Assembly (NCBI GenBank): GCA_005116835.1
Contig: SWDM01000016.1
Coordinates: forward strand, 1-64,000
DNA length: 64,000 bases
Reading direction: 5' to 3'
Source of the DNA: Nitrospira sp.
GTDB lineage: Bacteria > Nitrospirota > Nitrospiria > Nitrospirales > Nitrospiraceae
Below the pieces are notes generated by a model. The model had not been told where the DNA came from. It was given only the letters and a program-made list of their open reading frames with translations, and ran no database searches. Below are positions 33,959 through 41,976 of the stretch, in pieces. Position 1 is the first letter of the stretch; the number at the start of each line of letters is the position of its first letter. Position numbers and translations under genes: made by a program.

Positions 33959-35749
33959 GTGCTGACCTTGCGCCATTACAGCCTCCTCACCCTCCTGGGC
34001 ATCTTGATGCTCATGGCCGCGCCGGCCGGGGCTCAGACTGTCGAGTCGGCATTGATGCCGGGGCAGGTAATCGAAGGCCACGCGAAATGGGAAGAGGATT
34101 GCACGAAATGCCACAAGCGTTTCGACAAGGCGGCACAGAATACGCTCTGCCAAGATTGTCACAAAGACATTCGTGCGGACGTCGAGCAGAAGCGAGGATC
34201 GCATGGGCGATTCAAGGAGCAGCGCGAATGCAAGGAATGCCACACAGAGCACAAGGGCCGACCGGAGAATATTGCACCGATCACGGAACTGACTTTCAGT
34301 CATGAACGGACGGACTTCCCACTCAAAGGCGCTCATGCCGACACGAAAAAAATCGAGTGCAAGGCTTGCCACAAGCCCAAGGTGAAGTATCGTGAGGCGC
34401 CGTCAGATTGTTACAGCTGCCATAAGAAAGACGACAAACATAAAGGCAAGCTGGGAAACGCCTGCGTCGATTGTCATACGGATCGGACTTGGAAGGAGGT
34501 CCGCTTCGACCATGACAAGACACGGTATAAGCTGCGCAACAAGCACGTCGAAGTCCCCTGCATCGGCTGCCATGCGAACGATCGTTATAAAGACACTCCG
34601 ATGGACTGTTATTCCTGCCACAAGAAAGACGACAAACATCGAGGGCAAGAGGGAACGCAATGCGAAGAGTGCCACAACGACCGGTCATGGAAGAAGTCGC
34701 CATTCGACCATAACAAGTCGCGCTTCCCCTTGATGGGCAAACACGAAAAGGTGGAGTGCACGAAATGTCATCTCACGCCGGCATTCAAAGACGCGCCGAC
34801 GGACTGTTATTCCTGTCACAAAAAAGACGACAAGCACAAAGGGGCCTATGGAGAGAAGTGCGAGACGTGCCACGGCGCGAGCGATTGGAAAACCATCACG
34901 TTCGACCACGACTTACATTCCCTGTACCCGCTGCGGGGACGGCACATCGCGACAAAGTGCGAGTCTTGCCACAAGGGACACCTGTACAAGGAGAAGACCC
35001 CGGCGGACTGCCATGCCTGCCACAAGAAAGACGACAAGCACAAGGGACGCTTTGCCGAGAAGTGCGAACGGTGCCACACCGAACGGGATTGGAAAGTATC
35101 CCTCTTTGAGCACGATCACGATACGGCCTATCCCCTGAGGGGAAAGCATCGGACGGCAAAGTGCGAGTCCTGCCATACAGGATACCTATATAAGGACAAG
35201 ACACCGGTCGCCTGCTTTGCCTGCCATAAGAAGGACGACAAGCATAAGGGCCGCTTTACCGAGAAGTGCGAACGCTGCCACACCGAACGGGATTGGAAGG
35301 TATCCCTCTTTGAGCACGATCACGATACGGCCTATCCACTGCAAGGAAAGCACAGAACCACCGGCTGCGAGAGTTGCCATAAGGGGCAGCTCTATCAAGA
35401 CAAGACGCCCACGGACTGCTATTCCTGCCATAAGAAGGACGATATGCACCTGCGCAGGCTGGGCACGGAGTGCCAGAGCTGCCACAGCATCAGAGACTGG
35501 AAGCTTTGGGACTTCGATCACGACAAGCGCACCAGCTTCAAACTCGACGGTGGGCACAAAGGGCTCGATTGTTATGCCTGCCACACCGAACGTATGGACA
35601 AAAAGGTCGCGTCATCGTCCTCCTGTGTCGGTTGTCATAAGAAGGATGACAAGCATGAGGGAAGTTTCGGCCCACAGTGCGACCGGTGTCACGAAACGAC
35701 GAACTGGAAGACCATCAAGCCTGGCACCAAAATCTTTCGCAGTAAGTAA
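33959..35749 (+). CDS. Multihaem c-type cytochrome with 24 CxxCH motifs
   Basis: This exported protein of about 596 residues has a signal peptide ending A-A-P-A-G-A-Q and exactly 24 CxxCH haem-binding sites by my count. The dominant unit, C-Y-S-C-H-K-K-D-D-K-H-K-G, recurs about eight times with two further haems between copies, giving a three-haem repeat of roughly 65 residues. It is strongly lysine-rich, unlike the threonine/glycine-rich cytochrome on the other strand, so the two are not recent duplicates. GTG 33959 is the first start that leaves a proper signal peptide; longer forms overlap the cytochrome-b-like gene. It is probably periplasmic, receiving electrons from or passing them to the membrane protein encoded just upstream. 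Confidence 0.9.
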   Translation: MLTLRHYSLLTLLGILMLMAAPAGAQTVESALMPGQVIEGHAKWEEDCTKCHKRFDKAAQNTLCQDCHKDIRADVEQKRGSHGRFKEQRECKECHTEHKGRPENIAPITELTFSHERTDFPLKGAHADTKKIECKACHKPKVKYREAPSDCYSCHKKDDKHKGKLGNACVDCHTDRTWKEVRFDHDKTRYKLRNKHVEVPCIGCHANDRYKDTPMDCYSCHKKDDKHRGQEGTQCEECHNDRSWKKSPFDHNKSRFPLMGKHEKVECTKCHLTPAFKDAPTDCYSCHKKDDKHKGAYGEKCETCHGASDWKTITFDHDLHSLYPLRGRHIATKCESCHKGHLYKEKTPADCHACHKKDDKHKGRFAEKCERCHTERDWKVSLFEHDHDTAYPLRGKHRTAKCESCHTGYLYKDKTPVACFACHKKDDKHKGRFTEKCERCHTERDWKVSLFEHDHDTAYPLQGKHRTTGCESCHKGQLYQDKTPTDCYSCHKKDDMHLRRLGTECQSCHSIRDWKLWDFDHDKRTSFKLDGGHKGLDCYACHTERMDKKVASSSSCVGCHKKDDKHEGSFGPQCDRCHETTNWKTIKPGTKIFRSK

Positions 35750-35788
35750 CCGTCGCCGGCTGTTTGAACGTTCCACAGGAAAGGCGCT

Positions 35789-37375
35789 ATGGAATACCGA
35801 CGCGATATCTCATTTACACTCAAGCTCCTTGCCCTCGGGCTTGTCCTCTTTGTCGGGTACCAAGGATGGTTGAAACCGACCTATTTGAGTCCGGGGCCCG
35901 CATCACGGCAGCCTTTAGACAGTCCCCCGGTACAGCCGGTCCCCGACTTCACGTTACCCGGAACACCAGACAATCCACCCTGGGACGTTCCGCAAACCAG
36001 GCTGATGAGCCTCGGACGAGCGCCCTTAGAAGCGCTCGATCTCATTCGTGACGACGTGGAACGGGGAAACTACAGGGAAGCAGAACGCCGGCTCAGAACC
36101 CTTTCCCGCAAACAGCTGGGGAAAGCCCGGGCCAACCAATTCGTCGCGGCGCTCTGGAACAATCTCGGTGTGCAACAGGAAAAGTTCGGCGGGAGCGCTC
36201 TGTCTGTCAAAGCTTTTAAAAAAGCCGTAGAATCCGACCCCGCCAGCCCACTTGCCCATATGAACTTGACGCAAGCCTACTGGGAACTTCGCGATCCGTC
36301 GATGACGCCTCAATTCCTCGACAGAGTCATTCGGCTGAACCCCGCCGACCCGTTCCCGCATCTTGCGCTGGCTGAATTACTATTGGAGAAGGGGGATAGG
36401 ACATCAGCAAGAGCCCATCTCAACCTCGCGCAGGCCCAAGCCCCATATGACCTCCATCTCCAATCCTATCGCGCGACACTGGTTGCACGGGCAGGCACAG
36501 AAAACCAGGCACAACGCCAAACAGTCGCACTCGCCCCCTCAGACCCATCAATAGCTATAAGCACCAGATCCTCCTCAGACATCCGTCAAGTCCGCATACC
36601 GTCCCCTCCAATGCCACCCGCTAATCCACCGGCCCCCTCCATTGTTACGCAAGAAGAACTGCAACCGAAACCATTTGCGCCACGAGACACCACTCATTTT
36701 GTCGTTCAGTTCGACGGGCCTGACGACCAAGTCACATGGGTACGCATCCGCGCCATGCTTGAATATGCCTACGAAGAGATCCCTCAGAGGTTCGGACATG
36801 TGCCTGCCGGACCCATAACAGTCGTGCTGCATACAGGGCAGAAATTTTCCGGCCAGGGGGGAGTCCCAGATTGGGCCGACAAGTTGTTCGATTCCAGATC
36901 CGGCTCGATCCACCTCCCCACCCAAGGCGCGCTCGATGATCTTGCGTTGTTCAGCCGCGTAGCCCGCCATCAGTTCGTCCATGCGCTCTTTCATGAGCAA
37001 GCCACAAATGGAAGCGCCGCTCCTCCAACATGGCTGGTGGAGGGGCTAGCCATCCATCTGACAGAAGACCCCTGGCCTGACATGGAGGACTCACGAGAAC
37101 AGAACTCTCCGCTCTTGCCGTTGTCTTCTCTTCACGGATCGTGGGCCCAGCTTCCGACAACCTCTGTGCCAGCCGCGTACCTCACGGCCACTGCCGCCAC
37201 CCAACACCTCATCGAACGGTATAGCATGTACAGTGTCCGCCAACTGATGAACCAACTCATGGCCGGACAGACCCTTGAGGCAGCCATGCAACAGAAGTTG
37301 TCCCTATCGTACGAGCAGTTTCAGCTCCAGTGGGCGAAAATCCATAAGCCCCATGTGGGTGAGCGCAGTTCATGA
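35789..37375 (+). CDS. TPR protein with peptidase-MA-like (gluzincin) domain, catalytic Glu replaced
   Basis: This 528-residue protein is anchored by an N-terminal helix (F-T-L-K-L-L-A-L-G-L-V-L-F-V-G-Y). TPR repeats span about 85-230 (A-L-W-N-N-L-G-V-Q-Q-E-K-F and A-H-M-N-L-T-Q-A-Y-W-E-L). A C-terminal domain resembling peptidase MA family proteins carries R-H-Q-F-V-H-A-L-F-H near residue 394 and W-L-V-E-G-L-A near 418. The expected HExxH is HQxxH here, so the general base is lost and proteolysis is doubtful. AGGAAAGG precedes ATG 35789. It follows the 24-haem cytochrome by 39 bases, so it may help assemble or hold that complex. Confidence 0.8.
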   Translation: MEYRRDISFTLKLLALGLVLFVGYQGWLKPTYLSPGPASRQPLDSPPVQPVPDFTLPGTPDNPPWDVPQTRLMSLGRAPLEALDLIRDDVERGNYREAERRLRTLSRKQLGKARANQFVAALWNNLGVQQEKFGGSALSVKAFKKAVESDPASPLAHMNLTQAYWELRDPSMTPQFLDRVIRLNPADPFPHLALAELLLEKGDRTSARAHLNLAQAQAPYDLHLQSYRATLVARAGTENQAQRQTVALAPSDPSIAISTRSSSDIRQVRIPSPPMPPANPPAPSIVTQEELQPKPFAPRDTTHFVVQFDGPDDQVTWVRIRAMLEYAYEEIPQRFGHVPAGPITVVLHTGQKFSGQGGVPDWADKLFDSRSGSIHLPTQGALDDLALFSRVARHQFVHALFHEQATNGSAAPPTWLVEGLAIHLTEDPWPDMEDSREQNSPLLPLSSLHGSWAQLPTTSVPAAYLTATAATQHLIERYSMYSVRQLMNQLMAGQTLEAAMQQKLSLSYEQFQLQWAKIHKPHVGERSS

Positions 37376-37397
37376 GTGCGCGACTGGCAGAATGCCA

Positions 37398-37450
37398 GGG
37401 TTCATCTGGCTAGTTTCGTTCAACCAAACAAACAAAAGATCAGCCGGATT
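37398..37450. repeat. 9-nt-phased intergenic hairpin, copy with short left arm
   Basis: TTCATCTGGCT, the centre AGTTTCGTTC and the arm AACCAAACAAACAAAAGATC lie 22 bases after the stop of the TPR/gluzincin gene. The left arm is shorter than in other copies. Confidence 0.6.
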
Positions 37451-37501
37451 AATCGCTTCTTACGCCACAGATTGGCAGGAATAGGAACAAAGGAGCCTTA
37501 C

Positions 37502-38164
37502 TTACCTTACCTTGGAGAGGTCTGCGACGATTCTCGCCTCGGTTCCGTCCAGAAAATTTACAACGAAGACGGAGGGCGCCGTGGGATCGAATTTTTCATA
37601 GGCAAACAGGGCGGTAAAGCGCGACCGGTAGGTCGGACCGTTTCCCTCATTTTTCCTGCCACGTTCGGCCTTTCCAATATCGACGGGCTTGATCTTCTTT
37701 GAACCCTGTTGCAGCTCGATCAACGCTCCCTCTGCAAAATACTCGTCGTCGCCACAGAGTTGAACTTCAATCTCCATGTTGGGCATGTCCATCACTTTCC
37801 TGATAAACTCCTCGGGCATGCGCACATCCATCTTCCGCTTCTTGGACTCAGCCGCTTCCTGCCGGCCAAAGGCTTCAAGTCGATAGCGTTTGGTCCTGAG
37901 GATTGCACTGGCCCCGCACGAATCTTTTTCCGGATCGGCTCCCACACGCGTAACCATGGAGGCCTGCTGCAGGACCCTCTTGACCTCCTCCGGGGTATTG
38001 GCCTTTTCCAACGGCGCCCGCCCAGCTTCCAAGGCCCTCTGCGCTTCTTCCGCCGAGAGCTTCACATCGATTGCCAAAGCCGGCTGGAGCCCGACAACCG
38101 TCACTAGGCCCATGACCGCACAGGCAACGACGCTCGCCACCGATGCCAGGGATCGCACGCGCAT
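37502..38164 (-). CDS. Exported protein of unknown function
   Basis: This 220-residue protein with a signal peptide (V-A-C-A-V-M-G-L-V-T-V-V-G-L-Q-P-A-L-A) starts at ATG 38164, supported by a GGGAGGGAG ribosome binding site. The mature part contains charged helices (E-E-A-Q-R-A-L-E-A-G-R-A-P), two cysteines (D-S-C-G-A and Q-L-C-G-D) that could form a disulphide, and a C-terminal beta-rich segment. I do not recognise the family. It follows maf by 69 bases in the same direction. Confidence 0.65.
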   Translation of the reverse strand: MRVRSLASVASVVACAVMGLVTVVGLQPALAIDVKLSAEEAQRALEAGRAPLEKANTPEEVKRVLQQASMVTRVGADPEKDSCGASAILRTKRYRLEAFGRQEAAESKKRKMDVRMPEEFIRKVMDMPNMEIEVQLCGDDEYFAEGALIELQQGSKKIKPVDIGKAERGRKNEGNGPTYRSRFTALFAYEKFDPTAPSVFVVNFLDGTEARIVADLSKVR

Positions 38165-38233
38165 GACTCCCTCCCTATTACAAGACAGAGATTGATGAGG
38201 CAGCATTTTACGGACCTCCCCTACCCTTTGCAA

Positions 38234-38866
38234 TTAGGCTGAGAAACGCGCCCAGTTGGCATAGGGTTTGGTGGCATAGAGTGCGTCGAGATCGACCAGC
38301 ACCCTCACTCCAGCTTGCGTCAACAGCTGCGCGACCAGGCGAAGCGGCAACCCGACCACCGCTGTGAAATCTCCGTCTATGGAATCGACCAGGTCGCCGC
38401 CCATCCCTTGAATCGAATAGGCGCCGGCCTTGCCGAGACTTTCTCTCGTGGCAAGATACCGTTCATGTGTTCGTTCATCGAATGGCTTCATCCGAACGGT
38501 GGTCGTGGCGAGGGCCACGACATCAATCGCCCGAGCTGAACAGGCAAGCGCAACCGCTGTACGTACATAATGATCGCGGCCTGCCAGACGAAGAAGCATC
38601 GATCTGGCCTCCGACAGGTTTGCTGGCTTCCCGAGCACGTCATGATCCAATTCAATGACCGTGTCGCTCCCCAGCACGAATGCCTCAGGCTCTTGCCTCG
38701 CAACCGACCGGGCCTTGCCCTGCGCGAAGGATTGCACCTGTTCGATCGCCGAACGTCCCACCACCAACTGTTCATCGAATGATGGGCCCCTCACGTCGAA
38801 GGGGATCCCCAGCAAGGCAAGCAACTCGCGGCGGCGCGGAGAGGTTGAAGCCAAAAGGAGCGCCAT
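38234..38866 (-). CDS. maf: Maf-like nucleoside triphosphate pyrophosphatase
   Basis: This 210-residue house-cleaning enzyme hydrolyses non-canonical or excess nucleoside triphosphates to monophosphates. The family start L-L-L-A-S-T-S-P-R-R-R-E-L-L is at residue 3, G-S-D-T-V-I near 68, and the catalytic region K-A-G-A-Y-S-I-Q-G and I-D-G-D-F-T-A-V-V-G-L-P follow. Length is normal. The ATG at 38866 has no ribosome binding site because a MITE-like element lies directly upstream. Without that element the dus stop codon would abut this ATG, so translation was probably coupled before the insertion. Confidence 0.93.
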   Translation of the reverse strand: MALLLASTSPRRRELLALLGIPFDVRGPSFDEQLVVGRSAIEQVQSFAQGKARSVARQEPEAFVLGSDTVIELDHDVLGKPANLSEARSMLLRLAGRDHYVRTAVALACSARAIDVVALATTTVRMKPFDERTHERYLATRESLGKAGAYSIQGMGGDLVDSIDGDFTAVVGLPLRLVAQLLTQAGVRVLVDLDALYATKPYANWARFSA

Positions 38867-38870
38867 CTAG

Positions 38871-39149
38871 AAGGCTGCAGAAAAACTTTGTTTATACATA
38901 AAATGCCGCAGTAATCTAACGGGATGCCGCTGCTGCCCAAATAGCTCAGGATGCTCAAAATGGCCGTCCAGCAAGGCCGCAGCGAGCGAAGAGGCAAGGA
39001 GGTACGGACCGCACTTCGTGGGGCCGTTCGCCCTTGTAATAGATCTTGGCGAACGGAAAAGCCCCTCCAGTGCTTCCGATTTCCGAACAACTCTCGTTGA
39101 GCCTCTGAACGATGCGAGAACGATGCTGGCGGACTTTTTCAGCATCCTG
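38871..39149. mobile_element. MITE-like element with CTAG target duplication, between dus and maf
   Basis: A 279-bp non-coding insertion is flanked by CTAG at 38867-38870 and 39150-39153. One end reads AAGGCTGCAGAAAAAC and the other, on the opposite strand, CAGGATGCTGAAAAAGTCCG; these are the ends of the element at 14989-15186 in inverse orientation. The shared core includes GAGGCTCAACG and CTCTTCGCTCGCTGCGGCC. Between them this copy has about 100 bases where the other has about 20. Removing the element and one CTAG restores a dus stop codon joined directly to the maf ATG. Confidence 0.78.
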
Positions 39150-40313
39150 CTAGAAGGCCGGAGTGGGTTCAGAGTCTGACGGTGGCACTTGATCGGGCAC
39201 ATCGGCGAGGCTCGCGCAGTGGGCATGAAAGTCGTCGAGCACCTGCTCCAGATCAGCGACTGAAGAGACTCGGAACATGTTGGCTCGAAGCGAAGCAGCG
39301 TGGGGGAATCCTTTACAGTACCAGCCAAGATGTTTACGCATCCGCCGAAACTGGCCCTGCCCACAGGCCGCTTCGAATCGTCTGGCATGATCGAGGAGCA
39401 TGTCAAACCGGGCCTCAAGCGACGGCATCAGCGGTTCTGACACCTCCTCCGCCCCCTGCTGCAGCGCGAGCCTCGCCCCGTCCTTTTGCTGAAAAAACCA
39501 GGGGGCTCCGAGCGCGGCCCGTCCGACTAACACGCCGTCTACTCCTGTATCCCGCACACGGCGAACGACATCGCGATAACTATGAATGTCTCCATTGCCG
39601 AACAGCAAAGTCCCGCTTCCCTGCGCGATTTTGACCGCCCGGGCAATAGCGGTCCAATCCGCTTCTCCTCGATACATTTGTTGCAGGGTACGGCCATGTA
39701 GAGAAATGACAGTCGGCTGTTCCTTCAGGAGCTGTTCGATCCAGCCTTCGACGACTACTACATCGTAGCCAAGGCGTGTCTTGACAGACAGAGGGATCGT
39801 TCGCCGGATCGGAAGACGGGCATCCAGACGCTGTTCGTTCATACGATGGATCGCCGCCACTCGTCCGGGCTTGAGATTCGCCCCTTCAAGAGTTTGACCG
39901 GCAGCCCAATCGGCGATCCCCTGTCTGGTAGCCCGCATGATGGCCTGAGCCACGTCCGGCGTTCGAATCAGCCCTGCGCCAGACCCGGATGAAGCCACAC
40001 TCCGCGAGGGGCAGCCCATATTGATGTCCAACCCGTCAAAACCCAACTCACAGACAGCATGGGCTGCTTGATAAAAGAGGTCAGGATCTTTCCCATAAAG
40101 CTGCGCGACAACCGGCCGTTCAGCCTCGTGATAAATGAGGGAGTCCAACAGAAACTCCGGCCCCCGACAGACGTCATGCACATGCGTGAATTCCGTGAAG
40201 GAGACATCCGGCTTCCCCTGCATAGCCACGGTGTGGCGAAATGTCGCATCTGTCACCCCATCCATCGGCGCCATCCCGATCACTGGTCTGGCGAGTGATT
40301 GCCAGAAACTCAT
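39150..40313 (-). CDS. dus: tRNA-dihydrouridine synthase (Dus family)
   Basis: This 387-residue FMN enzyme reduces uridines to dihydrouridine in tRNA D-loops. The FMN-binding start A-P-M-D-G-V-T-D-A-T-F-R is near residue 15, N-M-G-C-P-S-R-S-V with the catalytic cysteine near 108, V-K-T-R-L-G near 190, L-H-G-R-T-L-Q-Q-M-Y near 220, and G-N-G-D-I-H-S near 255. ATG 40313 overlaps the stop of the upstream DUF692-like gene by four bases. The TAG stop at 39150-39152 lies inside the CTAG target duplication of the MITE-like element, so the reading frame is unaffected by the insertion. Confidence 0.92.
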   Translation of the reverse strand: MSFWQSLARPVIGMAPMDGVTDATFRHTVAMQGKPDVSFTEFTHVHDVCRGPEFLLDSLIYHEAERPVVAQLYGKDPDLFYQAAHAVCELGFDGLDINMGCPSRSVASSGSGAGLIRTPDVAQAIMRATRQGIADWAAGQTLEGANLKPGRVAAIHRMNEQRLDARLPIRRTIPLSVKTRLGYDVVVVEGWIEQLLKEQPTVISLHGRTLQQMYRGEADWTAIARAVKIAQGSGTLLFGNGDIHSYRDVVRRVRDTGVDGVLVGRAALGAPWFFQQKDGARLALQQGAEEVSEPLMPSLEARFDMLLDHARRFEAACGQGQFRRMRKHLGWYCKGFPHAASLRANMFRVSSVADLEQVLDDFHAHCASLADVPDQVPPSDSEPTPAF

Positions 40314-41800
40314 CTGGTACGCTCCATCTCCATCACCGGAGTCTCCACTTCGTTTGCCTGGGCATAGGCCTGGCGTAACATGTCGCCTTCTTGCTCGCTG
40401 CACACATGCGCGTCCGGCGCCAACTCCCTCACAAATTCGAGGAACCGTTCGATCTTGAGGAGGAAAAAATCATACGACTGTGTGAGCGGGCGCGGCGAGC
40501 GAAACCAGAAGGTGACGAACGTTGATAGGTTGATGCCCCGCTCCGCCAAGATCCGGCAGGTTTGAGGAAACATCTCGGCAAGATCCCCTCCCCAGTGGAG
40601 AATCTCATACGGCATATAGGAGGTGCTGTACCGTCTGACACCGGTTGTGTCCCCGGCTGCTTCCTCCCATTCCAAGCCTGTCATGGGGGTTTGTCCTGAA
40701 ATGATTCGCGCATAACGCGCATAGTCATCACGCAACTGCTGCCGATCAGACTGGCACACCGGCCCCTGAACCGACATTGAACAAGGTATCAGACCGATCG
40801 ATTGTTCTACGTCCATTCCTCTCGCCATCGTCTGCTGAACGGAAATAGAGAAACGCCGAACAGCCTCTGCATATTCATTCACAATCGTCTTGACCGGTTT
40901 GGTATCCACTTCCAGCGCTACAGCCCGGAGGCTGGAGAGGTTCGGATGGGACAACACCTGCTCAAGCATCGTAAAGAGGATCGACGGAATCGGGGCTGCA
41001 TGGGCGTCGATCCATTCAGGAAGCCCCTCTCCCTCTTTTAGCGCACCAGCCGACTCATGGCAGGCCAACCCCGCCACGTGGATTTGGACGACCCGCTCCA
41101 GAGGAAATTCATCGAGGAATTCTCTGACGAATTGTTCAAGGGATATCCGTCGGCAGGCGCCGGTATAGCGATAGACCGTCCAGAGGTGCCCGATATCCAG
41201 CACGAGACCACAAGGCACCAACTCTGTCACGAGCCTGAAAAAATGGGGAATCGGTATCGTGCCGGCGGAAAAATATGTAAGCGGCGGCATTTCCAAAAGG
41301 AAAAGCGGCGCCATCACACCGGCGCCACGACATTGCCGATCTATCGCCCCCTGAACCGTCGCGATATTGTCCGCGACCACCTCCGCGCTCAACTTCGTAT
41401 ACAGTGGAGGGACATAGGTGCCGAATGAATAACCTGCCATCTGCTTCATTGCGCATTCATGGTTCAACCAGAGGCTCTGTATGCGGTTGAGTTGCGCGAC
41501 TATCTCGCCAACATTCTCCTGAAAGAACGGAGACGCTTGAACGTCCGGCTGGGTGATCCACAGACCCTCCCCGTGGTATGACAGCGGTATGTCAGGAATA
41601 GCCTGCCGAACCGATACCAATGCCGTTGTTGTCGCCTTGAAAACCTCGAAGTAGCCGGGCTGGAGTCCTCGCTCCCTGAGCGCATTGACCAATTCGAATA
41701 GATCGGGAGAATAGACATCGACCGACAAACCCATGCCCAGTGGCGGGATGCTCCTGAGGCGGCGCTGAAAGTCCCGTTGAACGAGATCTGGGTCAACCAT
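40310..41800 (-). CDS. DUF692-like TIM-barrel protein with an additional C-terminal domain
   Basis: This 496-residue protein starts at ATG 41800 (GGGGGAA upstream). The N-terminal 300 residues follow the DUF692 pattern of iron-dependent RiPP-modifying enzymes (MbnB/TglH group): metal-ligand candidates H in L-S-Y-H-G-E-G-L-W, N-H in L-W-L-N-H-E-C-A, D-I-G-H in V-L-D-I-G-H-L, and H in V-V-Q-I-H-V-A-G-L. The usual L-L-E-N reads L-L-E-M-P here. The last ~170 residues form a separate domain (R-Y-A-R-I-I, E-I-L-H-W-G-G-D-L, Y-D-F-F-L-L-K-I-E-R-F) that I do not recognise; it might play the part of the partner protein that DUF692 enzymes use. No short precursor-peptide gene was found beside it. The gene is coupled to dus. 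Confidence 0.7.
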   Translation of the reverse strand: MVDPDLVQRDFQRRLRSIPPLGMGLSVDVYSPDLFELVNALRERGLQPGYFEVFKATTTALVSVRQAIPDIPLSYHGEGLWITQPDVQASPFFQENVGEIVAQLNRIQSLWLNHECAMKQMAGYSFGTYVPPLYTKLSAEVVADNIATVQGAIDRQCRGAGVMAPLFLLEMPPLTYFSAGTIPIPHFFRLVTELVPCGLVLDIGHLWTVYRYTGACRRISLEQFVREFLDEFPLERVVQIHVAGLACHESAGALKEGEGLPEWIDAHAAPIPSILFTMLEQVLSHPNLSSLRAVALEVDTKPVKTIVNEYAEAVRRFSISVQQTMARGMDVEQSIGLIPCSMSVQGPVCQSDRQQLRDDYARYARIISGQTPMTGLEWEEAAGDTTGVRRYSTSYMPYEILHWGGDLAEMFPQTCRILAERGINLSTFVTFWFRSPRPLTQSYDFFLLKIERFLEFVRELAPDAHVCSEQEGDMLRQAYAQANEVETPVMEMERTR

Positions 41801-41976
41801 CGATTCCCCCTTGTGCGGCTCTATCAATTGGCCTAGTCTATTCGCTGAACCCCTTGTTTGACAAGGGAAGCCCCTGTCACAGACCAGGGGGGCCCGTCTG
41901 CTATACTTGGCTTACGTCGCCAGGGGCAGAATCCTCACGAGTCGTGCAGGCGAAAATCGGGGGAAGTTTCGAGCCC

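Noticed and set aside
34392-35873. Overlapping open frames in the 24-haem cytochrome region
   Set aside because: They arise from the repetitive, lysine-rich coding sequence read in other frames and contain no coherent domain.
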